DNA of 64,000 bases from JALYXI01 sp963795835 (GTDB lineage Bacteria; Acidobacteriota; Terriglobia; Bryobacterales; Bryobacteraceae): positions 248,001-312,000 of the forward strand of contig CAWCJC010000002.1 in the NCBI GenBank assembly GCA_963795835.1. The letters are read 5' to 3'. Position 1 is the stretch's first letter, and the number at the start of each line of letters is the position of its first letter. Positions 1-6,199 of this stretch are shown piece after piece. Both the position numbers and the translations under genes were made by a program. The notes beneath the pieces are model-generated. The model did not search any database and had not been told where the DNA came from. It saw nothing but the letters and a program-made list of their open reading frames with translations.

Positions 1-536
1 ACCGCCGGTTCGGCTGTGTTGGCAAAACGAGTGGTGCCTTGGGCCTTGAAACGATGGATTGGCGTGCGGAACGTCCGTGTGACCTGCGCGGCGCTGCCGC
101 TGAACGCGATCCAGTTGCGTCCGCGTGCCTGCTCATTGACGGTGAAGCCCTCGCGGCGCAGCCAAGCCGTGACCTTCGCCGAATCGCTTGCATTCAAGCC
201 GAAACGGTCGGCAAATTCCTCAGGCGTTAGCCACTGATGAAAAGCCGCAGATGACGGATTTTGCTGGTCCAGCAGCAGCTGGTCGAGTTCGCTCTGCTGG
301 GCAGGGGAAGGCTTGAAAGAGAGCACCATGTGATCCAGAAGAAATTCCGGATCGACCGGACCCAGGTCGCTGGCGGGCGTTGCGAGGCGATGCACCTGGC
401 CCTTCAACGTCCTGGTGGAGCGCGCTTCAATGCTGCGCGAAATGCGATCCGGGGGTGCTCCGAATGCCGCAATTGCATCTAAGAAAAGTAATAGAACTGT
501 AATAAAAAGAAATATGGCGCGGCTGGAATATTGCAT
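1..536 (-). CDS. S53 family (kumamolisin/sedolisin-type) protease, N-terminal part only
   Basis: Read on the minus strand, an open frame runs from the left window edge to an ATG at 536. It opens with a hydrophobic signal-like stretch (residues about 7-25, ending in an AAFGAP-type cleavage region). It continues into a domain with the hallmarks of the pro-kumamolisin activation propeptide: LKPSPAQQ-like start, FHQWLTPEEFADRFG (the typical H-x-W/Y-L-T-P-E-x-F signature), then a W-L-x-x-x-G-F and an FRTPIHRF segment. S53 proteases are acid-active secreted serine peptidases with a Ser-Glu-Asp triad. The catalytic domain lies beyond the window, so activity cannot be judged. A second in-frame ATG lies three codons upstream (545), with no strong ribosome site for either. 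The gene is divergent from the DUF58 gene. Confidence 0.8.
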   Translation of the reverse strand, partial: MQYSSRAIFLFITVLLLFLDAIAAFGAPPDRISRSIEARSTRTLKGQVHRLATPASDLGPVDPEFLLDHMVLSFKPSPAQQSELDQLLLDQQNPSSAAFHQWLTPEEFADRFGLNASDSAKVTAWLRREGFTVNEQARGRNWIAFSGSAAQVTRTFRTPIHRFKAQGTTRFANTAEPA

Positions 537-678
537 CCCAGCCATAATAACTGTAAATTGTCGTACATTTGCCGATTTATTTAAGTGCGGATTATTCGGA
601 GTTCGGGGATCGAGCGAATCCTTTAGACCTGCTGGAATCCTCAAGGCACGCGAACGTTTTCTCAAGATAAGATGAACC
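537..678. other. Divergent intergenic region between S53 protease and DUF58 genes
   Basis: This 142-base region separates two divergent start codons. AT-rich patches such as TTATTTAAG near 578 could serve minus or plus promoters, but no consensus pair stands out. The GATAAGATG just before the DUF58 start is repeated at 6124. Confidence 0.4.
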
Positions 679-1563
679 ATGGAAGCCACGCCCATCCTGG
701 ACCGGCACTTTCTTGAGAAACTCGAACGCCTCACCATTCGATGGCAGCGCTCTTTCTCCGGTCTGGTCGGCGGCCATAATCCCTCTCGCTTCTCCGGCGG
801 AGGCCAGGAATTTCTCGATCACCGCCAGTTTCATCAGGGTGACGACCTTCGCGCTGTCAACTGGCGTGCCTATATGCGCCTGGACAAAATGTTCCTCAAA
901 ATGTTCCAGATTGAGCCGCGCGTTCCCGTCCGGCTCCTGCTTGACACCAGCGCTTCGATGGCCGCCGGCGATGGGTCAAAATTTCTGTACGCCCGGCAAC
1001 TTGCCGCGGCGCTCGCCTATGTCGGGCTGGTGCGCCATGACATGATTTCCATCCATCCTTTCTCTTCGCACCTGGGGGAAGGCAAACGTACCGGCGGCGG
1101 GCGCCACCAGTTCTCCACTTCGCTTAAGTATTTCGAGTCGCTCAAAGCCGAGGGCCGCACAGATTTCCCCGCCGTGGTCCGCGAGTTTATTTCAACGTTC
1201 GGCCAGCGCGGCCTGCTGATCGTCATCTCCGACTTCCTCGATGAATCCGATTCGGACCGCGCCCTGCAATACCTGGGCGATTTCGGCCATGAGCTCTTCC
1301 TGATCCAGCTCTGGACCGAGCAGGACCGCACTCCGCCCTGGTCGGGAGAACTCGAGCTCGAAGATGGCGAGACGGGCGCGACCATGAAACTTCAGTTCGA
1401 CGACGCTGCCCGCCGCCATTACACCGAGGCTTTCGATGCTTTTACAGAACGGGTGGAGCAGCTCGCGAATCGCAACAATGGAAAGTACGTGGGCGTTTCG
1501 ACAGCGATGCCCCTCGATGAGATTGTCTTCGGTTCGCTGATGCGAGTGCAGGGTGTGGCGTAA
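679..1563 (+). CDS. DUF58 domain protein (MoxR-associated VWA-like)
   Basis: A 294-residue protein of the DUF58 family. These are VWA-like proteins usually encoded beside MoxR AAA+ ATPases and BatA/VWA membrane proteins, and are thought to help assemble or mature periplasmic and metal-containing complexes. Visible family features are GGxxSRFSGGGQEF and the HQGDD-LRAVNWRAYMR block (residues about 30-70), and a VWA-like strand with a DTSASM metal-site motif near residues 89-94. A second strand, LLIVISDFLDE, lies near residue 180. The start is the ATG at 679, giving the canonical MEA-x-P-I-L start of this subgroup. No MoxR gene is next to it: the upstream neighbour is a divergent protease gene. 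Its natural downstream partner, the BatA-like gene, lies 4.6 kb away beyond an inserted block. Confidence 0.88.
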   Translation: MEATPILDRHFLEKLERLTIRWQRSFSGLVGGHNPSRFSGGGQEFLDHRQFHQGDDLRAVNWRAYMRLDKMFLKMFQIEPRVPVRLLLDTSASMAAGDGSKFLYARQLAAALAYVGLVRHDMISIHPFSSHLGEGKRTGGGRHQFSTSLKYFESLKAEGRTDFPAVVREFISTFGQRGLLIVISDFLDESDSDRALQYLGDFGHELFLIQLWTEQDRTPPWSGELELEDGETGATMKLQFDDAARRHYTEAFDAFTERVEQLANRNNGKYVGVSTAMPLDEIVFGSLMRVQGVA

Positions 1564-1651
1564 ACACCATTCCTCGATCTCCATCTCGCCCGTAGCCGCG
1601 TTTGGGTTTTCTCATTCATCGAAAGGACGCAAGCAACGAAGCTGTCCTGTG

Positions 1652-1852
1652 CTACTTGCGGGCGAACCGAATGGCTTTGATCCGAAACAGAGCGTCCGAG
1701 AACGTTAACTCAGCCTTACCTTCGCCGACAACTCTCAATTCGAATTTCGTCACCTCGTTGCCATCTTGTTCTTCAAACGTCAGCGGATCGCCCCGCATTC
1801 TCACGTTAAGGATGAGAGCCGGTTTACTCAAATTATCGATAGAGTCCGGCAT
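1652..1852 (-). CDS. Small hypothetical protein or remnant of a larger gene
   Basis: A 66-residue frame with protein-like composition: alternating hydrophobic/charged beta-type pattern (LILNVRM, VTKFELRVVG, KAELTFS), ending in basic residues. I do not recognise the family. The same frame stays open upstream to about 1907 and still reads like protein (for example HNKHYPNGDLQM), but it offers no ATG, GTG or TTG before the TAG stop. The ATG at 1852 may therefore be internal, and the reading may be the 3' end of a truncated gene. It sits on the opposite strand to the flanking genes, at the left end of the inserted block after the DUF58 gene. Confidence 0.35.
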   Translation of the reverse strand: MPDSIDNLSKPALILNVRMRGDPLTFEEQDGNEVTKFELRVVGEGKAELTFSDALFRIKAIRFARK

Positions 1853-2012
1853 TTGCAGATCACCGTTTGGGTAGTGTTTGTTGTGCGTGCGTGAATCTAG
1901 TTCATCCTAAACGCTGCCGGACAAGGGAGGGGTTTGCGCTGCAAGTCTGCCTTGATCGCCCGTTTCCGGTAATGGGACAAACCGTCGAATTTAATCGGTG
2001 TAGACTCGGACC

Positions 2013-2240
2013 ATGAAGTCACCGCAACGGTTAACCGCGATTATCGAGCGCGAGGACAATGGCTACGTTGCGTTGTGCCCGGAACTGGATATCGCCAGCG
2101 AGGGTGAATCAATTGAAGAGTCGCGGGCAAATTTGATCGAAGCATTGACGCTGTTTTTCGAAACCGCAGCCCCATCGGAAATCGCCCGGCGTGCTCACTA
2201 TGAAATCTTCGTAACTCAGGTCGAGGTACCGGTTGGGTAA
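2013..2240 (+). CDS. hicB: HicB family antitoxin (first module)
   Basis: A 75-residue HicB-type protein. HicB antitoxins have a partial RNase-H-like fold that binds and blocks the HicA mRNA interferase. Family features seen are the N-terminal strand LTAIIEREDNGYVALCPELD (the HicB signature xxGYxAxxPELxxxxxGxS) and the helix SIEESRANLIEALTLFFE. It lacks an obvious C-terminal DNA-binding extension, as in short UPF0150-type HicB proteins. The stop codon overlaps the start of the next gene, hicA, by 8 bases, so the two are translationally coupled with the antitoxin first. It lies within the block that separates the DUF58 and BatA-like genes. Confidence 0.85.
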   Translation: MKSPQRLTAIIEREDNGYVALCPELDIASEGESIEESRANLIEALTLFFETAAPSEIARRAHYEIFVTQVEVPVG

Positions 2241-2457
2241 AAGCCGAGTTCTTTCGGGCTCGGAAGTGTGTCGGATTCTCGAACAAAACGAATTCGTCGC
2301 TGTCCGTCAGCGAGGCAGTCATCGCATCATGCAAAAGGAACTGGCGGGAACTACGATCACGGTTCCGGTACCTCTTCATGACTCGCTCCGACGCGGCACG
2401 CTGGCGAGCATCATTCGACAGTCTCGGCTCCCAAGATCACTTTTCGAAACAGAGTAA
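2233..2457 (+). CDS. hicA: HicA family toxin (first module)
   Basis: A 74-residue HicA-type mRNA interferase with a double-stranded-RNA-binding-like fold. Seen are LSGSEVCRILEQNEF (helix 1), then VRQRGSHRIMQ with the catalytic histidine in the G-S-H motif, then TTITVPVPLH and a final helix with the L-x-x-I-I-R-Q-S-R-L signature. These match the HicA pattern from end to end, so the toxin looks intact. The proposed start is a TTG at 2233 inside the end of hicB; no ATG fits the conserved N-terminus. The order antitoxin-toxin is the reverse of the second module 150 bases downstream. Confidence 0.85.
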   Translation: MGKSRVLSGSEVCRILEQNEFVAVRQRGSHRIMQKELAGTTITVPVPLHDSLRRGTLASIIRQSRLPRSLFETE

Positions 2458-2608
2458 CCGCAGGTTAATCTCAATGTTTGGTTTGCCGACTTCTCACTCA
2501 AGTAGCTTGCTTAACTTTCCAGTAACCTCGTGATCCGGCCAGCGATCACCACGATAGCGCCGATTAAACGACCTTCACGGGCTTCGCCGCTGCAGCGACA
2601 ATGGACGT

Positions 2609-2860
2609 GTGCGCAAGCGGGTTCTGGCTCAGGTGCTCAGTGGCTTGACGGATGCCAATATCCGGTTCGAAGACCTTCGGTCTTTGCTGCGCGCGCACGG
2701 ATTCTCAGAGCGAATCAAGGGCGACCACCACATCTACTCCAAAGATGGTGTGATCGAAATCCTGAATCTACAGCCACGGGGCTCCTTGGCCAAGCCATAT
2801 CAGGTGAGGCAGGTTCGAGCAGTAATGGTCCGATATAAACTGGCGGAAGGGATCAAATGA
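2609..2860 (+). CDS. HicA-like toxin (second module)
   Basis: An 83-residue protein of the HicA-like group. The helix LRSLLRAHGF is followed by RIKGDHHIYSKDG, where a histidine occupies the position of the HicA catalytic residue (G-D-H in place of G-S-H), and then by a C-terminal segment KPYQVRQVRAVMVRYKL. It diverges from module one and is probably a distinct subfamily. The start GTG at 2609 is chosen because it leads straight into the conserved domain; ATG at 2601 is out of frame. The stop overlaps the start of the following HicB gene by four bases (ATGA), the usual toxin-first hicAB arrangement. Confidence 0.78.
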   Translation: MRKRVLAQVLSGLTDANIRFEDLRSLLRAHGFSERIKGDHHIYSKDGVIEILNLQPRGSLAKPYQVRQVRAVMVRYKLAEGIK

Positions 2861-3066
2861 CGAAATACGAGATCATCCTCTACTGGAGCGACGAAGAGAG
2901 CGCCTACATTGCAGAGGTGCCCGAGCTACCCGGCTGCGCAGCGGATGGCGCGACTCGGCAGGAAGCGCTTGCCGAAGCCGAGACGGTCATTCAGGAGTGG
3001 ATTGAAGCCGCCCAAGCTTTGGGCCGTCCGATTCCCGAGCCAAGAGGACGTCTGTTGTTCGCCTGA
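2857..3066 (+). CDS. HicB family antitoxin (second module)
   Basis: A 69-residue HicB-type antitoxin. It carries the family signature almost perfectly: YEIILYWSDEESAYIAEVPELPGCAADGAT (YxxxxxW-s-x-E-D-x-x-y-VAxVPELPGCxAxG-x-T), followed by a helix QEALAEAETVIQEWIEAA and RPIPEP near the end. It starts at the ATG overlapping the stop of the upstream HicA-like gene. Proteins like this neutralise the partner toxin. There is no separate DNA-binding domain, so any autoregulation would need the complex or another factor. Confidence 0.88.
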   Translation: MTKYEIILYWSDEESAYIAEVPELPGCAADGATRQEALAEAETVIQEWIEAAQALGRPIPEPRGRLLFA

Positions 3067-3247
3067 GCTCGAGCGGCGTGGTCGCCGAGATCTACGGTTT
3101 GCCGACAAAGCGGCCAAGTGACAAGTTCCTTCATACGGACTTTCAGGGTACATGGCTGTCTGCACATCCGCAGATTAGGGTCATACTCCACAACCTGCCG
3201 GACCGCGCCGAGCCCCCCCTCACCGGCCTACATGGTGGCGCGGTGCA

Positions 3248-5020
3248 TTACTTGAGCCGACGATGCAGCCAACGATTTCGTTTTCGCCCGATTTCCATGG
3301 CCCGGTCGAACGTTGCGTTTGATTTCAGGAAACTGAAGTTGCCGTCCCGGACGCGCTCGACATTCTCGGGAAGCTTTACCAAGTCCCCAATGATGAGCCG
3401 ACAGGAATTCGCCGCCAGTGAATACCACCAGTCCATTAGGGCTTGCGGGTGCCGTAGGTCGCTACCGTACTTTTCGGCATATTGATCGAAGTCATTATCG
3501 TTCAACATTGCTTGGCACATAAGCGCCCATAATAGGGGCCGCGCGCGCGGCATGAAAGAGTACTTATTCTGCCCCCGTTCAACAATAGATTGGACTAGTA
3601 GGCGTAGTTTAAATTGGAGCTTATAACAGAGACAGATGGCCCGAAAATCGGCAGTGAGCCGTGAGGGAGAAAAAACTTGATCGTACGATTTATCATTTTC
3701 GAATACCTCGGTCATCCTGCTCAGCTTATCGATGCTGCCGTCCGCTACCAAGAACGTCTGCGCAAGGCGCACCAACTCGATGGCCTCACCGGTTTTCAGC
3801 CCTTTCTCTTGAAGTTCTTCGTCGCTGAAGTATTCGAAAGCGTTTTCCTGCCTCTCGTAGAACAGGCCTAACTCTTCGCGGAAACGCCCAGCGAGCTGAA
3901 GCTGAATCATGTCGTTCGCCCGGAGATTCCAGGAGGCCACCGGATTTTGTCGATTATTACAGATAGTCACATTCCTTATAAAATCTGCGTCGCTGTTTGC
4001 TATCACCTTGCACATAACCGTGATCGCGTCAAGCCTGTCGACGGCTTGAGCCAGGATTGCATTTTCGTTGTGGGAATCAACGAATGCAGCAAACGAACCA
4101 ACGGTCTGCGCGCCATTGAGCAGCCTCGGCTCCGTGATCCGATACTGGCCATCTTCGCCTTCGATCATCTCAGCGGACAATGTCACACCGTTGTGATTGA
4201 AAGCAAAGACTGCGGGATCAATTTTCTTGGTGATGCTAATTTCTTCAAACGCTTTAAGGAGTCGGCGGTTAACCGCAGTCTCTTGGCCCGGCTTTCTGCC
4301 AGATAGAAGAGTACGGATGTTTCGGTCTAAGAAGCGTTCTTTCATTGCCAAGAACATGCTGTGAAGATCTTTCAATTTGACGAAGCCAACGTGCATCGTC
4401 TGCCCATCGGGTCCGAGATACCTTAGATCGCCGGACATGCTCAGGTCAAAGGTCATCGGAGTGTACAGTTCCTCATGGCCCGGCCCCAGAGTCGAACGAA
4501 AGCGGACGACTATCGGTACTGCTCTTCCGAAATAAGATTGCGATAGGTAGGAGCGGCTTTGAAGGTCCTCCCGGAGTTTCTGTAGTGCCTCATTTTCTTG
4601 AGCCTTCTTAGGGTCTCCGGTAAAGACGAATTCAAGGTAGACAGTGTCGATCACGTGCCGCAGTTCGTTCATCTTGGATCTGATATCCCGTAGCAGTGGG
4701 TTCTCCGACTGCTGGCTCTTGGCGTCAAACACGCGTGCCAGACCTGCGGTAATGAGCCGCTGCATTGAGCCAACGAACTGGTCAGGAGATTTCGAGAATT
4801 TGAATTGCAGTAAATGGAGATTTCTGGTCTGCCGATCGACTTGGTATCCGTCGATACCAAAGTCGTTGCCGCCGTATGCAATCTGCTCACTCGCTTCTTC
4901 GCGAGGAAGTCTGAATTCCTTCTCCATAAAGAGCAGGCCGAAATAGTCGTTGTTTACACCCCCACGGGTCCGCTTGAGTTCGCTGGCGACCTGCGCAACT
5001 TGGCTCTCGGTAATGACCAT
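3248..5020 (-). CDS. AIPR-type abortive infection phage-resistance protein
   Basis: A 590-residue protein. Residues about 45-75 carry GGNDFGIDGYQVD followed by LHLLQFKFS. This is the D-x(n)-Q-x-K arrangement of Mrr/PD-(D/E)xK nucleases found at the N-terminus of many AIPR proteins. The central part has FAFNHNGVTLSAE and LLNGAQTVGSF, which match the AIPR core (N-N-G-I-T ... V-N-G-x-Q-T). AIPR proteins are linked to phage-triggered abortive infection. The gene lies on the minus strand beside two HicAB pairs, consistent with a small defence cluster. By eye it is less GC-rich than its flanks, suggesting transfer. The frame continues open upstream of the ATG at 5020 for roughly 40 codons without a good start, so the N-terminus is not certain. 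Confidence 0.8.
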   Translation of the reverse strand: MVITESQVAQVASELKRTRGGVNNDYFGLLFMEKEFRLPREEASEQIAYGGNDFGIDGYQVDRQTRNLHLLQFKFSKSPDQFVGSMQRLITAGLARVFDAKSQQSENPLLRDIRSKMNELRHVIDTVYLEFVFTGDPKKAQENEALQKLREDLQSRSYLSQSYFGRAVPIVVRFRSTLGPGHEELYTPMTFDLSMSGDLRYLGPDGQTMHVGFVKLKDLHSMFLAMKERFLDRNIRTLLSGRKPGQETAVNRRLLKAFEEISITKKIDPAVFAFNHNGVTLSAEMIEGEDGQYRITEPRLLNGAQTVGSFAAFVDSHNENAILAQAVDRLDAITVMCKVIANSDADFIRNVTICNNRQNPVASWNLRANDMIQLQLAGRFREELGLFYERQENAFEYFSDEELQEKGLKTGEAIELVRLAQTFLVADGSIDKLSRMTEVFENDKSYDQVFSPSRLTADFRAICLCYKLQFKLRLLVQSIVERGQNKYSFMPRARPLLWALMCQAMLNDNDFDQYAEKYGSDLRHPQALMDWWYSLAANSCRLIIGDLVKLPENVERVRDGNFSFLKSNATFDRAMEIGRKRNRWLHRRLK

Positions 5021-5133
5021 AGCTCCGAGGATATCCCAGGATTTGCGTCCCGTAGAGGTCCCCGAGCCGACGCCCAGACGGCGTTCTCTGAAATTCAGGG
5101 CCAGTTGGACGGGTAACGCCCTTATCGGAAAGT

Positions 5134-5167
5134 TGCCGTTAGCGCTCTAAACCCGCGCGTAACGGCG
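5134..5167. repeat. Stem-loop upstream of the AIPR gene
   Basis: An inverted repeat with arms GCCGTTAGCGC (5135-5145) and GCGCGTAACGGC (5155-5166), one bulged base, and a nine-base loop. On the minus strand it lies in the leader of the AIPR gene, about 115 bases before the start codon. No run of T follows on either side, so it is not a classical terminator. It may be an operator, an attenuator or a dispersed palindrome. Confidence 0.5.
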
Positions 5168-5357
5168 TTGTGTTTACCAGACGCGAACCGTGACCGCCAA
5201 AAAGTCTCATCACCTGGCATCTTCACGCTTGCCCCCCAACTTCTGCATTCACCAATCCCGAAACTCTCTATCTCCCCCGGAATCAACGCACCCTCCCCCA
5301 AAATTGCCGCGCCGCCCCTCCTCGTTGTTACCTTCCAGGCGGGAGAGCACCATCGAA

Positions 5358-5903
5358 ATGGTCACCAACCGCAAACTCGCATCCAACCGCGCAAACGCCA
5401 AAAAATCCACCGGCCCCAAAACTCCGGAAGGCAAACGCATCAGCGCCCTGAACGCCATGAAACACGGCCTCCACGCCCGCGAATTCCGCATCGACACTGA
5501 AACCGAGGAGTCCTACAACAACTACCGCTACCAACTTCTCCTCGATTACCACCCCCAGTCCGCAACTGAACTCATCCTCATCGAACAGCTTCTGCACGCC
5601 TTCCTGCTCAGCCGGAGAATGGTCGCCTACCTTCCCGATATCCACGCAGGCGCATCGCATGGCGGCCCCGCGAAAGTCACCGCCTATCCAACCATCCTGA
5701 AGGCAATCTACCAACTCAACCGCACCGTCGCTAAAGCCATCGAGCAACTGCAACAACTGAAAGCCGATCGGCTTAACCAACCAGAAGAAGTCGAGCAGGA
5801 CGAACCCCTCTTAAACTTGCCCGAACCGCTAGACTTAAACGACTTACCAGGCGATGGCTTCGTTTCGGAAAATTTGAATCAACCCTCCCCGGACACCCGC
5901 TGA
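5358..5903 (+). CDS. Conserved hypothetical protein with NRANAKKSTGPKTPEGK motif
   Basis: A 181-residue protein beginning with a basic, low-complexity head containing ASNRANAKKSTGPKTPEGK and ALNAMKHGLHA. I recognise this head from a family of small proteins of unknown function that recur in many copies in acidobacterial and planctomycete genomes; that is recollection, not a search. A predicted helical middle (LILIEQLLHAFLLSRRM, YPTILKAIYQLNRTVAKAIEQLQQL) is followed by an acidic tail. The start at 5358 is preferred because a GGGAGAG ribosome site precedes it and the family motif begins at once. The frame is open upstream to 5190, but that part looks non-coding. It sits next to the DUF58 vestige at the right end of the inserted block. 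Confidence 0.65.
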   Translation: MVTNRKLASNRANAKKSTGPKTPEGKRISALNAMKHGLHAREFRIDTETEESYNNYRYQLLLDYHPQSATELILIEQLLHAFLLSRRMVAYLPDIHAGASHGGPAKVTAYPTILKAIYQLNRTVAKAIEQLQQLKADRLNQPEEVEQDEPLLNLPEPLDLNDLPGDGFVSENLNQPSPDTR

Positions 5904-6135
5904 ACCGGCCCGCCGAACCTTGGAATTTGAAGAAAAACATCGGCGGAAACCAGTGCGATTCCGGCGCCTATCGGCAGCAAACCAATCCACACACGCTCTC
6001 TGCGTCCCTAGACGTGCGCATAATCCACTCGTCTAAAAGCGTTCACGCACCTGCCAAGTCTAGATTCTCTCCGTGAAACGGGCGGATTTCGCCCCCTCAT
6101 AGCCCCCCGCCTTGTCCCGCATAATAAGATGAACC
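5904..6135. other. Intergenic stretch before the DUF58 vestige
   Basis: I see no gene here. A small hairpin (GGGCG, five-base loop, CGCCC) lies at 6080-6094. From 6124 the sequence becomes identical over 20 bases to the DUF58 translation-start region at 667-686. Confidence 0.5.
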
Positions 6136-6198
6136 ATGGAAGCTTCGCCGATCCTTAACCGGGTGTCCTTAAAAAATCTCGGGCGGGGCGCAGCGTAA
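6136..6198 (+). pseudogene. Vestige of a second DUF58 gene (20 codons)
   Basis: A short frame starting with ATG at 6136 and stopping at 6196-6198. Its first residues, MEASPILNR, mirror the start of the DUF58 protein (MEATPILDR), and the DNA around the ATG (6124-6143) is identical to 667-686. After about 15 codons the similarity ends, and the frame closes with a GCA-GCG-TAA end that loosely resembles the end of the DUF58 gene. The stop lies one base before the GTG start of the BatA-like gene, the position a DUF58 gene would occupy. I read it as an internally deleted DUF58 copy. A leader peptide is the alternative. Confidence 0.6.
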
Positions 6199-6199
6199 A

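Noticed and set aside
16..237. Plus-strand open frame at the left edge
   Set aside because: It is the shadow of the S53 protease propeptide on the minus strand, which shows clear family motifs; the plus-strand product has none.
1570..1620. Possible BatA start remnant after DUF58, suggested by a shared GTAGCCGC
   Set aside because: An eight-base match in GC-rich DNA can be chance; the flanking bases do not align and no protein similarity remains.
5190..5357. Longer start for the small basic protein
   Set aside because: The added 56 residues are proline- and serine-rich with no conservation pattern, and a ribosome site lies directly before 5358.
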